A stretch of DNA of 64,000 nt, from positions 124,001 through 188,000 of the forward strand of contig NZ_JAAAGB010000009.1 of the NCBI RefSeq assembly GCF_010586825.1. The letters are read 5' to 3'. The position numbers were made by a program, and so were the translations under genes. How positions within the stretch are numbered: the first letter of the stretch is position 1; every line of letters begins with the position of its first letter. Positions 39,285 to 46,876 of this stretch are shown piece by piece. The notes beneath the pieces are model-generated. The model was not told the origin of the DNA. It did not search any database and saw only the letters and a program-made list of their open reading frames with translations. The DNA is from Draconibacterium mangrovi (GTDB lineage Bacteria > Bacteroidota > Bacteroidia > Bacteroidales > Prolixibacteraceae).

Positions 39285-40616
39285 ATGCGTAAAACATTTA
39301 ACAAACAAAAACGAAACTGGCCCTGTTTATTGGCACTTCTTATTCTTATTGCTCCTTTAAAGGGATGCAGCGAAGAGGGAGCAGATGCCGGTTTCACAGC
39401 CGATTTTTCGTATTCATTTATTGATGATAACAACGTTCGGTTTACCAACGAATCGGAAGGAGACTACCTGAGAATGAACTGGAATTTTGGTAACGGCCGC
39501 ACGGAATCAACAACGACAAAATCTCAGTCGTACGATGTTTATTATCCTGAAGCAGGAGATTACAATGTAAACCTTCTGGTAATTGGTCTCGATAGCGAAC
39601 AAAAGTCAGCCTCAAAATCAATAAATATTACCAACACCGATTTTGCTATTAGTTTTACCGCCGAAGCAGATGCAACCAATCCGAACAATATCAATCTGAA
39701 AAACACTTCGGTTGGCGATTTCGACTCTTTTCAATGGAAATTCAGAGATAAAACCATTGAAAACGAAACGAATGCTGTGGCCTATTTTCCCTATGCAGGA
39801 ACGTACACTATTGAGTTAATTATTACCAAAAACGGAGATACTTTTTCTTCAACAGAAAATATCACCATTGCTGCCAACGATTCAGAATATTTCTCGAAAC
39901 TGGAGCTGGTTTGGGAGGATAATTTTGATGGGAACGCTGTAATTACCGACAACTGGACCTTCGAAACCGGCTCGGGTGGCTGGGGAAACAACGAGCTGCA
40001 AAATTATACGGCCGGAGACAATGCTGTGGTTAAGGATGGCATTCTTACCATAAAGGCAAAAAAACTAAACGAAGCTAAAGTTGCCGGATCGTACACCTCA
40101 TCGCGAATGATAAGCAGTGGTAAAAAAGAATTTACCTACGGCCGAATGGAAATCCGTGCTAAACTGCCGTCGGGAACAGGAATCTGGCCGGCAATCTGGA
40201 TGCTGGGCGCCAATATCGGTACAGCAGGCTGGCCCGCATGTGGCGAAATTGATATTATGGAATATGTGGGTTACCAACCCAATACTGTTCATGCAACGGT
40301 GCACACTTCGGCGGGATATGGCGGAAACGGCGACGGCAGTAGTAAAACTCTTGAAACTGCTGAAGAAGAATTTCATGTTTACGGCCTGTTCTGGACCGAA
40401 AAAGAACTGGTATTTTATACCGATTCTCCCGAAAATATTACACACCGTTATGCGCCCTCAAGCAAAAACAACGACAACTGGCCGTTTAACAAACCACATT
40501 TTTTTATCCTGAATGTGGCAGTTGGTGGTAACTGGGGAGGAGCCCAGGGAATTGATAATGCCATTTTCCCTCAATCGATGGAAGTGGATTACGTTCGTGT
40601 ATATCAGGAAATGTAG
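39285..40616 (+). CDS. GH16 laminarinase-like lipoprotein with PKD-like domains
   Basis: 443 residues with lipobox Cys28 (APLKGC). Two PKD-like beta domains lie at about 35-115 (LRMNWNFGNGR) and 120-200 (FDSFQWKFRDK). The GH16 domain covers about 205-443 with CGEIDIMEYVGYQ (Glu321, Asp323, Glu326). Compared with the GH16 in front of it the catalytic core is shorter and close to the classical laminarinase type. It starts 8 bases after that gene. Anchored by lipid on the surface, it would cut beta-1,3-glucan for import by the SusCD pair. Confidence 0.93.
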   Translation: MRKTFNKQKRNWPCLLALLILIAPLKGCSEEGADAGFTADFSYSFIDDNNVRFTNESEGDYLRMNWNFGNGRTESTTTKSQSYDVYYPEAGDYNVNLLVIGLDSEQKSASKSINITNTDFAISFTAEADATNPNNINLKNTSVGDFDSFQWKFRDKTIENETNAVAYFPYAGTYTIELIITKNGDTFSSTENITIAANDSEYFSKLELVWEDNFDGNAVITDNWTFETGSGGWGNNELQNYTAGDNAVVKDGILTIKAKKLNEAKVAGSYTSSRMISSGKKEFTYGRMEIRAKLPSGTGIWPAIWMLGANIGTAGWPACGEIDIMEYVGYQPNTVHATVHTSAGYGGNGDGSSKTLETAEEEFHVYGLFWTEKELVFYTDSPENITHRYAPSSKNNDNWPFNKPHFFILNVAVGGNWGGAQGIDNAIFPQSMEVDYVRVYQEM

Positions 40617-40633
40617 AACAAATACTAACTATA

Positions 40634-42877
40634 ATGAAGATTAGAGCTTTAATATTAATTATTGGAACCTGGCTGGTAACAGGTTGTACAGCAACATTCA
40701 CCGAGAACCCTGATCCGGTAGAACAAAAGATCAGCAGCCTGCTGAGCGAGATGACACTTGATGAAAAGATAGGCCAGATGCAGCAGGTTAACGACGGTTT
40801 TTTTGGTGACGAAGAAGCCACAAAACAAGCCATCAGAGATGGCAAAGTTGGATCGTTTCTAAATACGACAGGTGCCGATCGGGTTGCAGAGTATCAACGC
40901 ATTGCTTTGGAAAAAAGTAAACACGGAATTCCTTTGCTTTTTGGGCGCGATGTAATTCACGGCTATCGCACGATTTTCCCTATTCCGCTGGGCATGGCCT
41001 CATCGTGGGAGCCAGAACTGGCTGAAAAGGCTATGCGTATTTCGGCAATCGAAGCCTCATCGATGGGAATTAACTGGACGTTTGCACCGATGATGGATGT
41101 TACCTGGGATCCGCGCTGGGGACGAATTGCAGAAAGTTGTGGAGAAGACCCGCTGCTAACATCAGAGTTTGCAGCTGCCATGGTAAAAGGATTTCAGGGC
41201 GACCTGGGCGATCCAACAGCAGTTGCAGCCTGTGCCAAACACTTTGTTGGTTACGGAATGTCGGAAGCCGGCCGCGATTACAATACCACTTATATTGCTG
41301 AACCGCTGCTTAGAAACGTTCACCTACGCCCGTTTAAAGCGGCAGTTGATGCGGGAGCTTTAACTTTTATGTCGGCATTTAACGACTTAAACGGAGTGCC
41401 AACCTCCGGAAATGAATTCACGCTAAAACAAATTTTGCGCAACGAGTGGAACTACAAAGGAATGGTGGTTAGCGACTGGGGATCGATTGAAGAAATGATT
41501 AACCACGGTTTTGCTGCCGATAAAAAACAAGCCGCCGAAATTGCCGCCAAAGCCGGTGTTGATATGGAAATGGCAACAACCTGTTACACTGATAATTTAA
41601 AGACATTGATTGAAGAGGGCGCGATTACAGAAGATATGATCGACACTTATGTGGGCAATATTTTGCGTGTAAAGTTTAAGTTGGGATTGTTTGACAAACC
41701 TTACGACAATCACGTTTCAACCGACACCATTCTGGCACCAAGCCATTTGGCGGTATCGCGCGAAGCAGCACGAAAAAGTATGATTTTGCTGAAAAATGAC
41801 AATAACACTCTGCCTATCTCAAAAAATATTCATTCGCTGGCCGTAATTGGCCCGCTTGCCGATGCTGCACGCGATCAGCTGGGAACCTGGATTTTCGACG
41901 GGCAAGGCGAAGACTCAACAACACCAAAACAAGCTTTTGGCGAGATCCTTGGCTCAAAGATGAACTATGTTTCCGGGTTGGAATACAGCCGCGATAAATC
42001 GACAAAAGGATTTGCCGAAGCTATTGCGGCCGCTAAACGTTCTGATGCCATTTTATTCTTTGCCGGCGAAGAGTCTATCCTTTCGGGCGAAGCAAATGCA
42101 CGTGGTATTATTGATCTTCCGGGAGTTCAATCGGAACTGATTACCGAATTGAGAAAGACAGGCAAACCGCTTATTTTGGTAGTAATGGCCGGAAGACCGC
42201 TGGGAATTGGTGCAGAAATGGATATGGCCGATGCCGTACTTTATGCCTGGCATCCGGGAACGATGGCCGGCCCCGCAGTAGCCGACCTGATTTTTGGCGA
42301 CTATTCGCCTTCAGGGAAATTACCTGTAACTTTTGTAAAAGGTGCCGGGCAAATTCCGTTTTATTACTACCGCAAAAACACCGGTCGCCCGGCTACCGAA
42401 GATGATGTTACGTACATCGATGATATTCCGAGAAATTCGAAACAACTTTCGCTTGGATTTAAATCCATGCACATCGATTACGGTATTACACCTCTCCTGC
42501 CCTTTGGATATGGTTTGAGTTACACCGAGTTTAAATACGAAAATCTTAAACTATCGTCAAACGAAATGGCAACAGACGGATCGATTACCGTTTCGGCCGA
42601 TATTAAAAACATTGGCAACTTCGAAACGGAAGAGATTGTACAGCTTTATGTGCACGACAAGGTGGGCAGTATTACTCGCCCCATTAAAGAACTAAAAGGT
42701 TTTGAAAAGATTAACTTAAAACCGGGCGACGTTAAAAACGTAAGCTTCGAGCTTAAAGCTGAAGATTTGCAATTTTTTAACGGCGATGATTTTGTAATCG
42801 AACCGGGCGATTTTGAAGTTTGGATCGGACCGAATTCTGACGAAGGATTAAAGGGAGCCTTTAAGTTAAAGGAGTAA
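40634..42877 (+). CDS. GH3 beta-glucosidase
   Basis: 747 residues with a lipobox-like Cys18 (WLVTGC). The (beta/alpha)8 domain has KHFVGYG and the nucleophile Asp281 in GMVVSDWGSIEE. The second alpha/beta sandwich domain follows (VLYAWHPGTMAGPAVADLIF, then GDYSPSGKLPVTF), with a fibronectin-like end (about 650-747). It lies 17 bases after the second GH16 and ends the operon. It would release glucose from short beta-glucan pieces in the periplasm. Preference for 1,3 or 1,6 links cannot be read from the sequence. Confidence 0.94.
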   Translation: MKIRALILIIGTWLVTGCTATFTENPDPVEQKISSLLSEMTLDEKIGQMQQVNDGFFGDEEATKQAIRDGKVGSFLNTTGADRVAEYQRIALEKSKHGIPLLFGRDVIHGYRTIFPIPLGMASSWEPELAEKAMRISAIEASSMGINWTFAPMMDVTWDPRWGRIAESCGEDPLLTSEFAAAMVKGFQGDLGDPTAVAACAKHFVGYGMSEAGRDYNTTYIAEPLLRNVHLRPFKAAVDAGALTFMSAFNDLNGVPTSGNEFTLKQILRNEWNYKGMVVSDWGSIEEMINHGFAADKKQAAEIAAKAGVDMEMATTCYTDNLKTLIEEGAITEDMIDTYVGNILRVKFKLGLFDKPYDNHVSTDTILAPSHLAVSREAARKSMILLKNDNNTLPISKNIHSLAVIGPLADAARDQLGTWIFDGQGEDSTTPKQAFGEILGSKMNYVSGLEYSRDKSTKGFAEAIAAAKRSDAILFFAGEESILSGEANARGIIDLPGVQSELITELRKTGKPLILVVMAGRPLGIGAEMDMADAVLYAWHPGTMAGPAVADLIFGDYSPSGKLPVTFVKGAGQIPFYYYRKNTGRPATEDDVTYIDDIPRNSKQLSLGFKSMHIDYGITPLLPFGYGLSYTEFKYENLKLSSNEMATDGSITVSADIKNIGNFETEEIVQLYVHDKVGSITRPIKELKGFEKINLKPGDVKNVSFELKAEDLQFFNGDDFVIEPGDFEVWIGPNSDEGLKGAFKLKE

Positions 42878-42931
42878 CTAACTATTAACAACAAAGGGTG
42901 AAAAACATCCTTTGCTAACTAACACTGCTAG

Positions 42932-42970
42932 CAGGCATTTCCATTTGCGAAATGCCTGTTTTCTTTTTTT
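42932..42970 (+). terminator. Terminator after the GH3 gene
   Basis: Stem CAGGCATTTC / GAAATGCCTG (42932-42941 with 42949-42958), loop of 7 bases, then a T-rich run. It closes the right beta-glucan operon; the next gene is on the other strand. Confidence 0.85.
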
Positions 42971-42975
42971 TCAGT

Positions 42976-43536
42976 TTACAAAGCCACCTTAAACTCAACT
43001 TTCCAAAGTCCACGGAACTCATTCAAGGTATAACCCGTTGCCAAATCATTCGGGTACAATTCATTCAGCTTTGTTTTGGTTGCCTCGTTGATATCTGTTT
43101 CAGGGTTTCCATGACATTTTAAACAGGCCGGCATCGCTGTTGTTATCTGCTTGTAATAAACCAAATCACTGCCATTTTGCAATACCGTGTCGGCCAGTTG
43201 ATTGTTGGCAAAAAGTTTCCACATCTGTTTTTCCTGCTCAGTATTAAGCGCATTTTGTGGATTACGGTTTTTGGCCGAAACTCTTGAAATGTCGCAACCA
43301 AATACACGGTTTAAACTATCTACAATTGAGCTTGCTTCAAGGTTACAGAATTCAACTGCGTATTCCGGCCCGCCGGTTTGAATGGCTTTTCCCACATTAG
43401 TCAAAAGCACAGCTTGTACATTGGCAGTAATTTCCTGTCCGCTGTTTTGATACTTTTTATAGGTCTCCGTATCCAGTTTCGGAGAACAGGAGAAGCAAAA
43501 AAATAGCAGCAGAATTGGTAAGATTTTGTTTGTCAT
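42976..43536 (-). CDS. Heme-binding DUF3365-like lipoprotein, cytochrome c type
   Basis: 186 residues. Lipobox Cys17 (CFSCSPKLD). The core has SRVSAKNRNPQNALN, KCHGNPETDI and a single c-type heme motif Cys-x-x-Cys-His (CLKCHG). The end GYTLNEFRGLWKVEFKVAL is typical of the DUF3365 group (Tll0287-like), small haem proteins that often act as redox or gas sensors. Here it stands alone on the minus strand, divergent from the methionine genes. The gene is probably a stand-alone redox protein and its partner is unknown. Confidence 0.8.
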   Translation of the reverse strand: MTNKILPILLLFFCFSCSPKLDTETYKKYQNSGQEITANVQAVLLTNVGKAIQTGGPEYAVEFCNLEASSIVDSLNRVFGCDISRVSAKNRNPQNALNTEQEKQMWKLFANNQLADTVLQNGSDLVYYKQITTAMPACLKCHGNPETDINEATKTKLNELYPNDLATGYTLNEFRGLWKVEFKVAL

Positions 43537-43601
43537 AGCTCACATTTCTTAAATAAATGGTTCAAAATATCTTTAATTCGTAAACTGCAAGTTCTGCTTT
43601 A

Positions 43602-43631
43602 TTTGTTAAATCACAAAATCAACTATCTTTG
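43602..43631 (+). promoter_or_regulatory. Promoter of the methionine/homocysteine operon
   Basis: TTTG at 43602-43605, 18 bases, then TATCTTTG at 43624-43631, a full match to TAnnTTTG. Transcription would start near 43638, about 25 bases before the riboswitch. Confidence 0.65.
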
Positions 43632-43659
43632 CGGCATCAAATATTCTTTCAAAGGGTGT

Positions 43660-43770
43660 TTGCTTATACAGAAGAGTGGAGAGATCGGGCTCTGTGAAAC
43701 TCTGGCAACCTTGTTCGGCAACCGGCGGACAAAAAGGTGCCAATACCCGGCCGGAAACGGAATTATAATT
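43660..43770 (+). ncRNA. SAM-I (S-box) riboswitch
   Basis: The conserved S-box core is present: CTTATAC at 43663, AGAGTGGAGAG, TGTGAAACTCTGGCAACC (43693-43710) and AAAAAGGTGCCAATACC (43731-43747). These form P2 to P4 around the SAM pocket. P1 is weak (TTATA/TATAA) but possible. It lies downstream of a good promoter and upstream of the homocysteine genes, so high SAM should shut the operon off. No clear terminator follows, so control could also be by translation of the micro-ORF. Confidence 0.85.
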
Positions 43771-43782
43771 AAAACACAATCG

Positions 43783-43860
43783 ATGAAGAAACTGCACTAC
43801 AAATTATTTTTTACAAGCTATCTGCACGGGGCAAATATGTGTATGCGTCAGCGGTTTTAA
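43783..43860 (+). CDS. 25-residue micro-ORF, candidate leader peptide
   Basis: Just after the riboswitch an ATG opens a 25-codon frame that starts MKKLHYKLFFTSYL and ends GANMCMRQRF. The end is unusual in having Met-Cys-Met in a row, which fits a peptide whose translation could report methionine or cysteine supply. The stop codon overlaps a small hairpin (GCGGT/ACCGC, 43851-43864). The gene that uses the leader, the DUF39 protein, starts 116 bases further on. I do not recognise the peptide as a described family. Without a homology search, coding status is inferred from the position, the clean ATG and the odd motif. Confidence 0.45.
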   Translation: MKKLHYKLFFTSYLHGANMCMRQRF

Positions 43861-43976
43861 CCGCATAAAATTAGCTGAGTAAAGAATATCAATACAAACT
43901 TTTAAATGAAGACAGTTGCCGGTTTCGAAGATTCATGCTTCGGTATCCTGGCTTCCAACTTCCGACTTTTTAAAAT

Positions 43977-45140
43977 ATGTCGACAACAAAAACTTACGAA
44001 GAGATTAACCAAAAACTGAAGGCCGGAAAAGCAGTTGTTTTAACCGCCGAAGAAGTTGCACAAATGGCGAAAGAGTTAACGCCGGAGGAAATAGTTGAGA
44101 AAGTTGATGTAGTAACCACTGCAACCTTTGGCGCTATGTGCTCATCGGGGGCGATTATAAATTTCGGTCACGCGAATCCGCCAATCCGGATGGAAAAAAT
44201 ACGGCTGAACGGCGTTCCATGCTACGAAGGTCTGGCTGCGGTTGATTCATACATTGGCGCCACTGCCTGTAACCCTGACAATCCGGAGTACGGGGGTGCA
44301 CACGTTATTCAGGATCTGCTGGAAGGAAAAGATGTGGTTTTGGAGGCCTGGGCAAAAGGCACCGATTGTTATCCGCGGAAACATATAAAAACCAAAATCA
44401 ACATTAACACGATTAATGAGTTTACCTTGTTCAACCCGCGGAATGCTTATCAGAACTACAATGTGGCGGTAAATACCACTTCCACCATAAAATATACCTA
44501 CATGGGCAGTTTGCTTCCGAATTTGCGCAATGCCACCTACTCTACTTCAGGCGAATTAAGTCCACTTCTGAACGATCCGGAGTTTAAAACCATCGGGCTG
44601 GGAACACGCATATTTTTAGGAGGAACACAGGGTTTTGTGGTTTGGCCGGGAACACAGTTTCATACCACGAAACCAAAAAACGAGCTGGGAGTTCCGGTTA
44701 CCAATGGCGCTACCATTGCGGTAATGGGCAATCTGAAAGAAATGTCGGCCGAATACATTCAGGCTGCATCATACGAGAAATACGGGGTGAGCATGTTTGT
44801 GGGAATTGGTATTCCGATACCGGTTTTAAACACAGACATTGCCAAACGCGTATCGATTAACAACAGCCAGATTGAAACTTCGGTTCTTGATTACGGGACG
44901 GTTGGAACGCCCAAACTCGGGCAGGTTACCTACGAGGAATTGCAGTCGGGAACCATAAAAGTGAAAGGTAAAAAGATAAGAACCGCGCCGGTTGCCAGCT
45001 TAAAAAAAGCACGCAAAATTGCTGATGAACTGAAGAAATGGTTGCAAAACGGAGAGTTCGAAGTAACCAAACCCGTACACATGTTCCCGTCAAATACATC
45101 GCTAAACGGACTAAAAGAAATGGAGGTTGACAATGATTAA
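43977..45140 (+). CDS. Homocysteine biosynthesis protein (DUF39/COG1900)
   Basis: 387 residues. DUF39 marks include TFGAMCSSGAIINFGHANPP (about 44-63) with a central Cys, and CNPDNPEYGGAHVIQDLLEG (about 90-110). Proteins of this group, together with the NIL/ferredoxin encoded next, are needed in Methanosarcina and sulfate reducers for making homocysteine straight from sulfide and an aspartate-semialdehyde-derived intermediate. This avoids cystathionine and O-acylhomoserine. No signal peptide; cytoplasmic. The last 8 bases overlap the ferredoxin gene, so the two are translated together. It lies under the SAM riboswitch, which fits the pathway. Confidence 0.9.
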   Translation: MSTTKTYEEINQKLKAGKAVVLTAEEVAQMAKELTPEEIVEKVDVVTTATFGAMCSSGAIINFGHANPPIRMEKIRLNGVPCYEGLAAVDSYIGATACNPDNPEYGGAHVIQDLLEGKDVVLEAWAKGTDCYPRKHIKTKININTINEFTLFNPRNAYQNYNVAVNTTSTIKYTYMGSLLPNLRNATYSTSGELSPLLNDPEFKTIGLGTRIFLGGTQGFVVWPGTQFHTTKPKNELGVPVTNGATIAVMGNLKEMSAEYIQAASYEKYGVSMFVGIGIPIPVLNTDIAKRVSINNSQIETSVLDYGTVGTPKLGQVTYEELQSGTIKVKGKKIRTAPVASLKKARKIADELKKWLQNGEFEVTKPVHMFPSNTSLNGLKEMEVDND

Positions 45141-45543
45141 AAAAAGATACATACTGAATTTCCCTCCGCAAAGCGGCGACAAAGCGTTTACTTACCACTT
45201 GGTGAAGGAATACGATATCCGGATAAATATTCTGAAAGCAGAGGTATACCCCGGGAAACGCGGCAGTCTTTTACTTGAGCTGCAAGGCAAAAAAGAAAAC
45301 ATTGAAAAAGGCGTTGAGTACATTAAAAGCCACAAAATCACCTGCGAATCGCTCGACAAACGTATTCGCTGGAAAGAAGAAAAATGTATCGACTGCGGAA
45401 ACTGTACCGCCGTATGTTTTGCCGGTGCATTAAACATGGACAAGCAGTCGTGGAAACTGGAATTCGACAAAAGCAAATGTGTAGTTTGCGAACTTTGTAT
45501 TCCGGCTTGCCCGCTAAACCTGTTCGAAATTGATTTTAGATAG
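45133..45543 (+). CDS. NIL-domain ferredoxin of homocysteine synthesis
   Basis: 136 residues from the ATG at 45133, which overlaps the DUF39 stop. An N-terminal NIL domain (about 1-75) is a small ACT-like regulatory or binding fold. It is followed by two 4Fe-4S motifs: CIDCGNCTAVC (Cys85, 88, 91, 95) and CVVCELCIPAC (Cys116, 119, 122, 126). Each has four cysteines, with the usual proline-type ends. It is the redox partner of the DUF39 protein in sulfide incorporation; the electron donor is unknown. Confidence 0.92.
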   Translation: MIKKRYILNFPPQSGDKAFTYHLVKEYDIRINILKAEVYPGKRGSLLLELQGKKENIEKGVEYIKSHKITCESLDKRIRWKEEKCIDCGNCTAVCFAGALNMDKQSWKLEFDKSKCVVCELCIPACPLNLFEIDFR

Positions 45544-45579
45544 AAAGACGCATTTTCGCAAAATCACGATTTTTAAACG

Positions 45580-46332
45580 ATGAATATTTTTGAAGAACGT
45601 ACATACCGCAGCCAGTTTAACACCGACCGTTTTACAGGTTTTGAAGTAAAATACCTTGAAACTGATCTTTGGATCGGTGTCGATCCGGCCTCTTACAAAG
45701 AAGAGATGCAGGAAGTGGCTTTGGCAAAAGCGAAATCGTTGCGTCAAACTTTCGATGATTATATCGAAAAGGAACCGTTTTTCAGGAAAAGCCTGAAACC
45801 TTTTCAGCCGTCAGACTTTGCTCCTGAAGAAGCAAAAGAAATGGCGCTGGCTGCCGAAAAAGCGGGAATTGGTCCGATGTCGGCAGTGGCAGGTTTGTTT
45901 GCCCGCGAAGTTGGAGATGAAATTTGTAAAAACTTTTCGGTGAAGGAGCTGTTAGTTGAAAACGGTGGCGACATTTATTTGCTTTTACAGGAAGAATTGA
46001 TTTTATCTGTTTTTGCAGGCGAATCCATTCTATCCGAGCGTATCGGGCTGGTAATTCCAGCAGGGAGTAGTACCTTTGGTATTTGTACTTCGGCCGGAAC
46101 AGTTGGTCCCTCGTTAAGTTATGGAAAAGCGGATGCCGTTGTGGTGGTTTGTGAAGATATTCTTATGGCAGATGCGCTGGCAACGGCCCTGGGAAATAAG
46201 GTTAAAACACCTGACCACGTTGAGAAAGTGATTAAACAGGCAGAAAATTATAAAGAAATACAATCGTTGCTCATTATTTGCGAAGATAAAATCGGGATCA
46301 AAGGAGACAACGAAATTCGAATATTGAAGTAG
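45580..46332 (+). CDS. UPF0280/COG2122 ApbE-like protein
   Basis: 250 residues. GPMSAVAGLFAREVGDEI and VENGGDIYLLLQEE mark the UPF0280 family, which shares the ApbE fold. IPAGSSTFGICTSAGTVGPS is the conserved stretch near the middle. Members of this family have been linked genetically to the same homocysteine route as the DUF39 and NIL/ferredoxin proteins, although their chemistry is not settled. It lies 36 bases after the ferredoxin gene. The set of three is thus complete in one operon. Confidence 0.88.
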   Translation: MNIFEERTYRSQFNTDRFTGFEVKYLETDLWIGVDPASYKEEMQEVALAKAKSLRQTFDDYIEKEPFFRKSLKPFQPSDFAPEEAKEMALAAEKAGIGPMSAVAGLFAREVGDEICKNFSVKELLVENGGDIYLLLQEELILSVFAGESILSERIGLVIPAGSSTFGICTSAGTVGPSLSYGKADAVVVVCEDILMADALATALGNKVKTPDHVEKVIKQAENYKEIQSLLIICEDKIGIKGDNEIRILK

Positions 46333-46375
46333 ATGAAACAAACGATAAATTAAATAAGATGCTTGACCTACTTAT

Positions 46376-46410
46376 TCAATTCCCCCTTTGAAGGGGGCCA
46401 GGGGGATGAA
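46376..46410 (+). repeat. C/G-rich palindromic repeat, left border of DUF559 unit
   Basis: The sequence CCCCCTTTGAAGGGGG followed by CCAGGGGGATGA is a palindrome of a type seen often between Bacteroidota genes. It recurs in variant form at 46809-46834 and in 51711-51820. Confidence 0.7.
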
Positions 46411-46428
46411 CATATTAATTTTAAAACC

Positions 46429-46806
46429 ATGTCCGAAGATTTTTCAAATAATAATTACAATAAAAATCTAAAAGAACATGCCAGAAAACTTAGAAGTAAT
46501 TCAACACTGGCAGAAGTCATTTTATGGGACGAAGTTTTAAAACAAAAACAACTAAAAGGATATGCGTTTTTAAGGCAAAGACCAATAGGAAATTATATTG
46601 TAGATTTTTTCTGTAAAGAGTTGAAAATGATTATAGAACTGGACGGAACAATTCATCGGTTTCAGAAAAGTAAGGATAAAAAGAGAGAAGAGGATTTACA
46701 AGCAATGGGATATAATATTATACGGTTTCATAATGAGGAAATTCTAAAAAATATTCATAATGTGAAGATATCTTTGGAACTTTACATTGAGGACATAAAA
46801 GTGTAA
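46429..46806 (+). CDS. DUF559 (VSR-like endonuclease fold) protein
   Basis: 125 residues from the ATG at 46429; an upstream ATG at 46363 would translate the palindromic repeat and is rejected. Motifs [38 protein letters not shown] and [11 protein letters not shown] match the DUF559 family, which has the restriction-endonuclease-like fold of Vsr. It is cytoplasmic and a lone gene. It is framed by C/G-rich repeats and splits the homocysteine genes from metH, so it looks like a mobile or inserted unit. The function is unknown; a nuclease role is only inferred from the fold. Confidence 0.85.
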   Translation: MSEDFSNNNYNKNLKEHARKLRSNSTLAEVILWDEVLKQKQLKGYAFLRQRPIGNYIVDFFCKELKMIIELDGTIHRFQKSKDKKREEDLQAMGYNIIRFHNEEILKNIHNVKISLELYIEDIKV

Positions 46807-46808
46807 AT

Positions 46809-46834
46809 CACCCCTTAATCCCCTCAAGGGGAGA
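46809..46834 (+). repeat. C/G-rich palindromic repeat, right border of DUF559 unit
   Basis: CACCCCTTAATCCCCTCAAG followed by GGGAGA; it contains the palindrome CCCCTCAAGGGG and lies right after the DUF559 stop. Same family as 46376-46410. Confidence 0.65.
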
Positions 46835-46876
46835 TCAGACAAAACAACGGCTACAAAGAAATTGAAAGAGAGAAAA

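Noticed and set aside
43907-44020. Second short frame in the riboswitch leader overlapping the DUF39 start
   Set aside because: Starts in a low-complexity CTTCC-type stretch and runs into the DUF39 gene in another frame, so it is more likely chance.
46363-46428. Longer start for the DUF559 protein
   Set aside because: It would translate the palindromic repeat; the ATG at 46429 begins the family sequence.
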